NCBI GenBank assembly: GCA_021828225.1
Contig: JAKASH010000276.1
Span: forward strand, 1 to 5,365
DNA: 5,365 nucleotides
Reading direction: 5' to 3'
Source of the DNA: Acidobacteriota bacterium
GTDB taxonomy: Bacteria; Acidobacteriota; Terriglobia; UBA7540
Shown one piece after another: positions 1-5,138 of this stretch (position 1 is its first letter; every line of letters starts with the position of its first letter). The position numbers and the translations under genes were made by a program. The notes under the pieces were generated by a model. The model searched no databases. It had not been told where the DNA came from and worked only from the letters and a program-made list of their open reading frames with translations.

Positions 1-143
1 GAAGGAAACGATCCCCAGCAAAGCATCAGCAAGACAGGGATAACGAGAGCTGCTTCAACCAGTTCAGCTCCTGCGTCTTCCCTCCAACTTGTAACCACTT
101 GGACACAGATGCGCTTCAGACGTGTCCCCGCGTATTGACACAT
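1..143 (-). CDS. TadE/TadG-like pilus or secretion protein, N-terminal fragment cut by window edge
   Basis: This reading frame enters from position 143 and runs off the left edge after 47 codons. After a basic, cytosolic-looking leader (MCQYAGTRLKRI...) comes GAELVEAALVIPVLLMLCWG at about residues 25-44. This matches the hallmark of TadE/TadG-like proteins: a Gly followed by a VE pair, then one hydrophobic membrane helix near the N-terminus. Family members are pseudopilins or membrane-anchored proteins of Flp/Tad pilus systems, and in some phyla they occur as scattered copies. The start is uncertain. ATG at 143 gives a leader of normal length, with a G-rich stretch just upstream. In-frame ATGs at 179 and 176 have a better-spaced GGGGGA and would add 11-12 residues, and a GTG lies at 218; the frame is closed by TGA at 231-233. 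Only the signature helix is visible, so the C-terminal domain and exact subfamily are unknown. Confidence 0.6.
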   Translation of the reverse strand, partial: MCQYAGTRLKRICVQVVTSWREDAGAELVEAALVIPVLLMLCWGSFP

Positions 144-368
144 ACGCCCCCATTCTGCCCCCTCCGAGTAGAGCATCATACAGAATTTCCCCCATATTTC
201 GCACTCTTTTTGCTTCACCCCCCTGGTAGATCAAGCAACCCTTTTGCCAAACTCGAACATTACATCTCTTCCGCCTGGCGATTCGGTACCCAGAACGTCT
301 GCCTGATCATCGGGGGAGACAACCTTACTTCGACGCCTTCGCCCTGCAGGAACGGACCCAATTTCTTC

Positions 369-400
369 AGTCCGTGTCATCTGCGGACCGTCTACGGACT
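369..400. repeat. 7-bp inverted repeat in the intergenic leader
   Basis: AGTCCGT at 369-375 is exactly complementary to ACGGACT at 394-400, with an 18-base loop that itself contains CGGACCG. It lies between the candidate promoter and the TadE-like start, so it could be a leader hairpin or an operator. There is no T-tract after it on either strand, so it is not an intrinsic terminator. A 7-bp stem can occur by chance. Confidence 0.25.
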
Positions 401-447
401 CAGTCTGGTTATCACGAATCCTGAGTATCCAGGAAAACTATGATATC

Positions 448-474
448 AATATAAGAAAAAGCCGTTGTTGTCAA
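448..474 (-). promoter_or_regulatory. Candidate sigma-70-type promoter upstream of the TadE-like gene
   Basis: On the minus strand a perfect TTGACA (474 to 469) is followed after 15 bases by TATATT (453 to 448), five of six matches to the -10 consensus. The spacer is two bases shorter than ideal; a 17-base spacer gives the poorer TATTGA. It sits in a local AT-rich stretch and points at the TadE-like gene about 300 bases away, so the leader would be long. It is supported only by consensus match and position. Confidence 0.3.
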
Positions 475-653
475 TAAGGTAAATACCCCATTCATTAACT
501 CCGCCGCAGGAAGGCATCCCGTGGACAATCCCCCGCCTGTCCGCTTCTGTTCGGGTCCGCCATTCATCGGTCGGTATTTTCCAGTTTGGAATGTCATAAT
601 AAGTAATTATATATGAAACACTTACAGCCCAAGCCTGCCGTGCTTGCCGCGTT

Positions 654-1568
654 TTATTCTCTCAAGCTCTGGAACGCCGGCAGAAGCTTGAAAGGCGTAC
701 GAACGCCCGAAATGCTTTCACCGCGTTGTTCGATTTTCTCTTCTTTCAGGTTTCCGAGCAAGAGCGCGGCCCGCTTGAGATAGTCGATCCGGTCTGGCAC
801 GAGTCCCATAATCCTGGCGCAGGTGGCGTCCACGGCTACGGGATCGTCGCCTGCCACCAGAGCCCCGGAAGTCTTCGGTGTTCCCTGGATCGGCCCATTT
901 CCTTCCATGCCAACGATTCCGTCGACGATGGCAAAGTCTGGCCTCACAGTGCTGTTGATGTCCAGGATCGACCGGCTGAGACCTGCCCAATGCAGGACAT
1001 TCTTGGGCCATCCGTAGCAATTTCCGGGAACGATGCCAAACATATTTTTCAGCGAGAGCGTGACTCCAACCCAGTGATGAGTCTTCATCTTGGGCATGGA
1101 AACCACAAAATCCGCCCCCAGAACCTTTTTGGGCAGGCAGAGAGTCTTCAGCTTGGAGGCCTGGGTGCGCGTCGGGACTTCAGAGACCTCGTCGGTATTT
1201 AAATCCACAAAAGTCCGTTCCAGCGGGCCGACGTAATCTCGCAGCCGCAGCACTTCGACGATTCCTTCCGTATCCCGTTCATGGCCCGGCCCTTCGGCTA
1301 CGGTCACGGACTTTGCGCCCAGGCGCAGAAATGCTTCCCGCGCGGCCCTGATGACGACGGGATGCGTATTAATCAACCCGTGCGCGTCGGGCTCGACAAA
1401 GTTCGGTTTAATCAGGACCGTCTTGTCTCGAACCGGAAGCTGGAACTCCTGCAGGGTCTCCCACAGGATCGCTTCGACATCAGCCTCATAGCTAGAGACG
1501 GCTCGAATCGCCACCCTGGAAGGTTGGCGGTTGAAGGAAGGGACCAGGCTGCTGTTGGAATAACTCAT
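654..1568 (-). CDS. DUF362 domain-containing protein (third gene of operon)
   Basis: A 304-residue protein that matches the DUF362 family along most of its length. Visible blocks are VLIKPNFVEPD with NTHPVVI (residues 51-73), GAKSVTVAEGPGH (84-96), a KMKTHHWVGVTLSLKNMFG block (160-178), PDFAIVDGIVGMEGNGP (210-226), and GALVAGDDPVAVDATCARIMG (235-255). The family has no agreed reaction; some members carry an extra 4Fe-4S ferredoxin domain. That domain is absent here: only three scattered cysteines (C144, C184, C250) and no CxxCxxC. There is no signal peptide or clear membrane helix, so a cytosolic location is inferred. The ATG start overlaps the previous gene's TGA (ATGA), and AAGG lies seven bases upstream, which supports this start and translational coupling. 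Family assignment is secure; biochemical role is unknown. Confidence 0.9.
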   Translation of the reverse strand: MSYSNSSLVPSFNRQPSRVAIRAVSSYEADVEAILWETLQEFQLPVRDKTVLIKPNFVEPDAHGLINTHPVVIRAAREAFLRLGAKSVTVAEGPGHERDTEGIVEVLRLRDYVGPLERTFVDLNTDEVSEVPTRTQASKLKTLCLPKKVLGADFVVSMPKMKTHHWVGVTLSLKNMFGIVPGNCYGWPKNVLHWAGLSRSILDINSTVRPDFAIVDGIVGMEGNGPIQGTPKTSGALVAGDDPVAVDATCARIMGLVPDRIDYLKRAALLLGNLKEEKIEQRGESISGVRTPFKLLPAFQSLRE

Positions 1569-2563
1569 GCTTTGCCCTTCGCCTGCAATGAGGATCCGAG
1601 CCAGTCGGGAAGGGCTCCAACCGCGAGAGAAGCCCAGGCAATGACCGGGATGTTCTGCAAGAAGTGGTTGTTGAGGTAGAAGGCTTGCAGCCTGGGTTCA
1701 ATCGGCGCAGTTGGACGTCCGTAGGCTTTGAGGCAGAGATGAGCCAAAGCCAGGGATCCTGGACCCTGAATATCTTCTTGATTGCGCTCCAGCCATTCGA
1801 GGCTCTCGACGTTTGCGGAGCGGTCTTTGTTGTTCCTGAGCGCCAGCAGCGCCCAGGCGGTCGGCCCAATCCGGGGGATTCCCGGTTCTCCGTAGACAAG
1901 GGGGTTGCCTGCGTTCCAGCCGCCTCCCGGGCAGACCCGGTCATAGAGCATTCTTTCGGCCAACTGCATGCGCTTCCTGGCTTCCGGCGGGTAGAATTCC
2001 TCGGAAACATTCTGCAGAAGCAGCAGGGCATAGGCTGTCGGCTCAACCCAGCTCGCCGTCCCTGGCGTCCAGCCCCATCCGCGAAGGGAATGGTCCTGCC
2101 GGACAACCTCTTCAGATCCCCGGTGCCACCGCTGCCGAAAGCGCCACCAGGCATTGCCTTCCGCGGGCCAGGTCGCGCAAAGCCATTTGAGTCCTTTCGC
2201 AATCGCATCGTCCGGCGGTGAAGATAGCTTAAGAAGAGCGAGGCAGGCCAGGGCAGTTACCCAGCATCCCGGATGTTCGCCGGCGGCTGCAGGCCATGCG
2301 CCCTCTGGTCGTTGGGCGCGGTGCAGCCACTCCGACGCGGAAGAAAGCGCCTTGCCGCTTGCCGCTTCGCGCGCGCGCAGAGCCAGGATTGACCACCCGG
2401 TCGGTTCCGTGCTGCTTTGTGATTCCGGATGATAACCCCATCCGCCGTCAGGGTTTTGGGCGTGGCACAGGAAGTCAGAGAAGAAATCTCGCGGGAAGGG
2501 AAGAACGCTTCGGTCCTTCGCGGCAGGGCTTTCCAGCTTGCAGTCTGTGGCCATTCCAAACAC
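1565..2563 (-). CDS. Prenyltransferase/squalene-cyclase repeat protein lacking the DxDD motif (second gene of operon)
   Basis: A 332-residue protein of the alpha/alpha-barrel repeat type shared by squalene-hopene cyclases and protein prenyltransferase beta subunits. Two exact Q-x3-G-x-W motifs are visible, Q36-W42 (QNPDGGW) and Q84-W90 (QRPEGAW). Degenerate copies lie at about 159-165 (RGWGW) and 210-216 (CPGGGW). Each is followed by a Trp/Ala/Leu-rich helix, for example PTAYALLLL (175-183) and PTAWALLAL (234-242). Full-length bacterial cyclases are about 600-700 residues with a DxDD acid motif; this protein is half that size and has no DxDD or DDxxD, so it is probably not a conventional class II cyclase. 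It could bind an isoprenoid or another ligand, or act as a scaffold. Start choice: GTG at 2563 directly follows an in-frame TGA, while ATG at 2554 (residue 4) is equally possible. It lies 15 bases after the regulator stop and overlaps the DUF362 start by four bases. Confidence 0.85.
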   Translation of the reverse strand: MFGMATDCKLESPAAKDRSVLPFPRDFFSDFLCHAQNPDGGWGYHPESQSSTEPTGWSILALRAREAASGKALSSASEWLHRAQRPEGAWPAAAGEHPGCWVTALACLALLKLSSPPDDAIAKGLKWLCATWPAEGNAWWRFRQRWHRGSEEVVRQDHSLRGWGWTPGTASWVEPTAYALLLLQNVSEEFYPPEARKRMQLAERMLYDRVCPGGGWNAGNPLVYGEPGIPRIGPTAWALLALRNNKDRSANVESLEWLERNQEDIQGPGSLALAHLCLKAYGRPTAPIEPRLQAFYLNNHFLQNIPVIAWASLAVGALPDWLGSSLQAKGKA

Positions 2564-2578
2564 GCCGGGTCATGCCGG

Positions 2579-4009
2579 TTACATGATATGTTCTTGCGAC
2601 GCCGATTCTTCCGCTCCGATGGGTTCGAGTTCGTCGTCATCGATCTGGATCTGCAACTGATTGATCAGGCGATGCAGGTATCCGCGTGCGACACCCAGGG
2701 CTCGTGCCGCGTCCACCTTGCGTCCTCCGCATTCCCGGAGAGTTCTCATGATCAAACGCCGTTTGAATTCGCGCACCTCTTCTTCGTAGGAGCGGCCCAC
2801 CGATGCGTGTTCGAAGTCTCCCCGAAGGCTGTTGGGCAAATGCCAGGTTTCAATGACCAGGTCCTCCGCCATCACAACAGCGTGCTGAACCGCGTTTTCC
2901 AGTTCCCGGACATTCCCGGGCCAGTTGTACTCTTCGAGTGCGTGCATGGCCAGGGGTGAAAAGCGGCTGACGTGCTTGCCAAACTGCTCACTGAATTTTT
3001 GCAGGAAATGCTGGGCCAGAACCGGAATTTCATCACGGCGCTCGCGCAAGGCTGGAATCTGGATCTGCACGACGTTCAGGCGATAGTAAAGATCCATTCG
3101 AAACTGGCCTTCTTCCACCATGCTTTCAAGGTTGCGGTGGGTCGCGCACACAACCCGCACGTCGGCGGCGATGGGCGAATTACTCCCCAGGCGCTCGAAC
3201 GACCGCTGCTGCAGAACGCGCAGCAGCTTGGATTGCAGGGCCAAAGGCAGGTCGCCGATTTCGTCCAGCAGGAGCGTTCCGCCATGCGCTGCCTCAAACC
3301 GCCCCCGGCGCGTCGCGATGGCGCCCGTAAACGCCCCCTTTTCGTGGCCAAAAAGCTCGTCGTCAACCAGGGTTTCGGGCAAATTGGCGCAGGAAAAAGC
3401 CACAAAAGGACCCGTAGACCGCGGACTCAGCCGATGGATGGCTCGGGCCAGGAGTTCTTTCCCGGTACCCGTTTCGCCTGAGACCAGGACGCTGACATCG
3501 CAGCAGGCGACTTTGCGCGAGGTTTCGAACACCTGGTGCATCATTTCTGAGGTGCCCAGCATTTCGCCAAAGCGGCCCGCCGAAAGGTCCCGCGAACGAA
3601 GCTCGGCCAGCTCTTTTTCTATTCTTCGGTAGCGGCTGGCTCGGCGGAGCAGCAACCGGAGCTCGGCCATGTTGGGAGGAGTTGAAACGGTATCGTAGGC
3701 GCCGTTTTCGATGACGGAACGAGCGAGGTTGTCCTCAGCGTCCCCGACAATCGCGATGATGGGCGTTGCCCCATCAAGCTTCTTGATCGCGTCCATCAGG
3801 TGGAGGGTCGGGCCGGCGTTGGTGTCCTCACCCGTATCGTGTAGATCCAGCACCACCACATCGCCCCATGCCCGCTCTGCGCGCGTATTCTCAAGGTCAC
3901 TCTGCTCGGCCGTTCTTACCTCGTAACCCGGCCCCAGAGTTCTGGTGACCACTTCAGCAAAGGCGCCATCTGAACTGCAGAATAACACCCGGATCGCTTG
4001 CTCGCACAT
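2579..4009 (-). CDS. NtrC-family sigma-54-dependent response regulator with degenerate receiver domain (first gene of operon)
   Basis: A 476-residue transcription activator (numbering from ATG at 4009). Residues 7-125 are a receiver domain, 150-380 an AAA+ ATPase, and 417-455 a Fis-type helix-turn-helix. Walker A is GETGTGKE (178-185), the sigma-54 contact loop is a perfect GAFTGA (225-230), Walker B is LLLDEIGDLP (246-255), arginine-finger candidates are R304 and R310 in FRMDLYYRLN, and sensor II is WPGNVRELEN (363-372). It should therefore hydrolyse ATP and open sigma-54 promoters. The receiver keeps the phosphoacceptor-position D55 (VVVLDLHD). The usual acidic pair is replaced by Ser12-Ser13, the conserved Thr/Ser by Val/Gly in AIVGDAE, and the conserved Lys by Thr110 in VSTPPN. 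Phosphorylation by a kinase is thus doubtful. ATG 4009 puts the first receiver strand at the usual distance. A TTG at 4039 would add ten residues. No histidine kinase is visible in the window. Confidence 0.92.
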   Translation of the reverse strand: MCEQAIRVLFCSSDGAFAEVVTRTLGPGYEVRTAEQSDLENTRAERAWGDVVVLDLHDTGEDTNAGPTLHLMDAIKKLDGATPIIAIVGDAEDNLARSVIENGAYDTVSTPPNMAELRLLLRRASRYRRIEKELAELRSRDLSAGRFGEMLGTSEMMHQVFETSRKVACCDVSVLVSGETGTGKELLARAIHRLSPRSTGPFVAFSCANLPETLVDDELFGHEKGAFTGAIATRRGRFEAAHGGTLLLDEIGDLPLALQSKLLRVLQQRSFERLGSNSPIAADVRVVCATHRNLESMVEEGQFRMDLYYRLNVVQIQIPALRERRDEIPVLAQHFLQKFSEQFGKHVSRFSPLAMHALEEYNWPGNVRELENAVQHAVVMAEDLVIETWHLPNSLRGDFEHASVGRSYEEEVREFKRRLIMRTLRECGGRKVDAARALGVARGYLHRLINQLQIQIDDDELEPIGAEESASQEHIM

Positions 4010-4130
4010 CGCTTCTGCCTGCCCCCTTCGCGGCGTCAATCATGTGTCGCCTGCTTCTCTCCTGCAAGCGGAGGTGCACAATACTCAACTAGTAAACTTG
4101 CCTTTTCTCTGGATTCCCCCCTCCCTGATA

Positions 4131-4159
4131 TTTCTACAAGAAGCGATGTTTGCTGGCAA
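4131..4159 (-). promoter_or_regulatory. Candidate promoter of the regulator/cyclase-repeat/DUF362 operon
   Basis: On the minus strand TTGCCA (4159 to 4154, five of six matches to -35) is separated by exactly 17 bases from TAGAAA (4136 to 4131, four of six matches to -10). Transcription would begin near 4124, giving a leader of about 115 bases before ATG 4009. A triple GTAC element ends two bases upstream of the -35. The match is to a housekeeping sigma factor; I found no -24/-12 sigma-54 site on this side, so autoregulation through sigma-54 is not supported. Confidence 0.4.
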
Positions 4160-4161
4160 TG

Positions 4162-4181
4162 GTACTTAAGTACTACAGTAC
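4162..4181. promoter_or_regulatory. Triple GTAC element, candidate operator
   Basis: GTACTTAAGTACTACAGTAC contains three GTAC tetramers spaced exactly eight bases apart. The first twelve bases (4162-4173) form a perfect palindrome, and the second and third GTAC form an overlapping inverted repeat (4170-4181). It abuts the -35 of the candidate operon promoter, a typical place for an activator or repressor. Which protein binds is unknown. Confidence 0.4.
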
Positions 4182-4342
4182 ATGCCGGCAAAAAGGCGCC
4201 TCTGAATGCAGGAATTCAACGGAACTGGCTTCCGCTGCAACTACCGACTCGACTCCACCACCCTCCCCAGTGGAATCGCAATGCATCCGATAGGCTAAAA
4301 TTCTACTCGGAACTTCAAGGAAGTCAAGCCCTTGTATCAGGA

Positions 4343-4358
4343 GGTGATATACATCACT
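4343..4358. promoter_or_regulatory. Candidate CRP/FNR-family binding site overlapping a perfect Shine-Dalgarno-like sequence
   Basis: GTGA at 4344-4347 and TCAC at 4354-4357 form an inverted repeat with a six-base spacer, which is the core layout of CRP-family sites (TGTGA-N6-TCACA); the outermost T and A are not conserved. The same place holds AGGAGGTGAT (4339-4348), complementary to the 16S rRNA 3' end, followed after eight bases by ATC rather than ATG. It may be an operator, the dead ribosome site of the broken gene downstream, or both. Confidence 0.3.
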
Positions 4359-4859
4359 AATCGGGCAGAGGGCGGGCAGGTTGCCCTTAACACGGGAGCT
4401 TGTACAACAGCGCCAACGATTACATCAACAACCCGATTGTCCCCACCTCCTCCAGCAACACTTACTCCAGCGTCCAACTTCAGGGAACGACCGGCATTAA
4501 CGCCGGCAAGCCGGTCCTTAATTCCAGCGGGTTTACCCTTCCCTTGGTACAACAGCGACTGAAGCGCACAGGCCCGCCTTTCTCATGTTCTCAACGGCAC
4601 TTACGAAATCGCAAACGTCACCCATGGCACCCCCTCCGCGAGGTCGATCAACGTGGCGAATGACCCGGGTGGCAGCATCACGAGACTGACGTCGCATTAC
4701 GCCGGGTCTCCGTTCTCAGGCACGACGGGCACGCGCTGCCTGGCCGGATCTGCCAACGGCGTTCCAGCGTCCGCGCCAAGAGCGCTGACCATGCTCGGGG
4801 TTTGCCTGCTGGGCCTGGTACCACTCGCCGGACAACTCTGGCGCGCCGTACGCAAGTAA
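4353..4859 (+). pseudogene. Broken secreted-protein gene with PEP-CTERM-like C-terminus
   Basis: Protein-like translation jumps between frames here. From about 4391 to 4560 the second frame reads a Ser/Thr/Asn-rich stretch (LYNSANDYINNPIVPTSS..., then TTGINAGKPVLNSSGF). After a stop in the other frame at 4560-4562, the third frame reads VLNGTYEIANVTHGTP and SINVANDPGGSITR and continues open to TAA at 4857-4859. Its last 32 residues (4761-4856) begin with VPASAP, continue as a Leu-rich hydrophobic helix and end WRAVRK. This is the layout of PEP-CTERM-type sorting tails handled by exosortases, though the central PEP is degenerate. No signal peptide or valid start codon is found; an ATC sits where a start would be expected (4353). 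It is most likely a truncated, frameshifted relic. A sequencing error could explain one frame change. The protein family is not recognised. Confidence 0.45.
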
Positions 4860-4911
4860 CCACCGCCTCGGTCATCCGGCCCTCAAGGCTGCGGCTATTC
4901 GGGGTGGGGCC

Positions 4912-4932
4912 CTTCGCAGCGAGGCTTCGCAG
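4912..4932. repeat. Short direct repeat CTTCGCAG x2
   Basis: CTTCGCAG occurs at 4912-4919 and again at 4925-4932, a 13-base period, just upstream of the -35 of the small-RNA promoter. This could be a tandem operator half-site. The copies are short and may be coincidental. Confidence 0.25.
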
Positions 4933-4939
4933 AAAACAC

Positions 4940-4968
4940 TTGACAATGCTACGCTATCGTGCTAGTCT
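4940..4968 (+). promoter_or_regulatory. Strong candidate promoter for the small RNA
   Basis: A perfect TTGACA (4940-4945) is followed by a 17-base spacer and TAGTCT (4963-4968), a weak -10 hexamer rescued by the extended -10 dinucleotide TG at 4960-4961. The predicted start is near 4975. No credible reading frame begins downstream before the terminator at 5106, which suggests a non-coding transcript. Confidence 0.45.
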
Positions 4969-4974
4969 TTCTGT

Positions 4975-5138
4975 CTGGGCCTGCCGCCAGGCCGCCCGGC
5001 GCGTCAGGGTATCGCGGGCCTTTATGGGCGGGCTCGAGACCCGCCCCGGCATGCCAGTCCGGTCGTGCTACAGGCGGCCAGCCGGCGAAGGTCGCAAGCG
5101 GGTAGCCGCGACACTGGTTTTTGTGTCGCGGGTTTTTT
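4975..5138 (+). ncRNA. Candidate structured small RNA of about 160 nt, family not recognised
   Basis: The unit is bounded by a promoter and an intrinsic terminator in the same orientation with no convincing protein frame between. Visible structure includes GGCCTG (4978-4983) pairing with CAGGCC (4988-4993) around a four-base loop, a perfect 7-bp hairpin GGGCGGG (5026-5032) with CCCGCCC (5040-5046) around CTCGAGA, and the terminator stem. An alternative long-range pairing of 4978-4988 with 5073-5083 would close a long imperfect rod, loosely like 6S RNA, but I cannot see family-specific conserved bases and do not assign it. It does not match the tmRNA, SRP RNA, TPP, SAM or GEMM motifs I know. 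It could also be the leader of a gene beyond 5138, with the terminator acting as an attenuator. Confidence 0.4.
5106..5138 (+). terminator. Intrinsic terminator
   Basis: CCGCGACAC (5106-5114) is perfectly complementary to GTGTCGCGG (5123-5131) with an eight-base T-rich loop. TTTTTT follows at 5133-5138. A 9-bp GC-rich stem plus six Ts is a textbook rho-independent terminator on the plus strand. The minus strand has no T-tract on the corresponding side, so it is not bidirectional. Confidence 0.8.

Larger units (their letters stand above)
144..653. other. Intergenic region without a convincing gene
   Basis: About 510 bases separate the DUF362 stop from the TadE-like start. Open frames exist here (99-443 plus, 412-597 minus), but their translations have low-complexity, Pro/Cys-rich or arbitrary composition with no recognisable domain, and neither has a persuasive ribosome site. 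The stretch holds a candidate leftward promoter (448-474) and a perfect 7-base inverted repeat (369-375 with 394-400), so it probably contains the promoter and a long leader for the TadE-like gene. I see no tRNA or convincing intrinsic terminator for the operon ending at 654. Confidence 0.5.
4040..4352. other. Upstream regulatory/intergenic region of the operon
   Basis: No gene is supported here. Besides the operon promoter and GTAC element it contains TAAAAT at 4296-4301 (a five-of-six -10 match on the plus strand, without a good -35) and the SD/CRP-like sequence at 4339-4358. A short minus-strand frame starting with ATG at 4043 (29 codons) overlaps the regulator start in another frame; it could be a leader peptide but has no well-spaced ribosome site. 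Confidence 0.4.

Noticed and set aside
99..443. Plus-strand open frame of 114 codons
   Set aside because: Its translation is Pro/Thr/Cys-rich without domain, it starts inside the antisense of the TadE-like gene, and lacks a ribosome site.
412..597. Minus-strand open frame of 61 codons between the operon and the TadE-like gene
   Set aside because: No recognisable motif or ribosome site; the candidate promoter lies inside it, so it is more likely non-coding.
605..653. Possible terminator after the DUF362 gene
   Set aside because: The only stem (AAGCAC with GTGTTT, one G-U) is weak, has a long loop and no T-tract in the right place.
4140..4260. Sigma-54 (-24/-12) promoter near TGGCAATGG, GGCGCC and TGGCTTCCGCTGCA
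   Set aside because: In each case the GG-to-GC spacing is wrong (not ten bases), so the activator's own target was not found here.
4332..4562. Plus-strand open frame continuing in one frame through the relic
   Set aside because: Its Pro/Thr/Arg-rich translation is the shadow of the more protein-like Ser/Asn-rich frame and it ends in a stop at 4560-4562.
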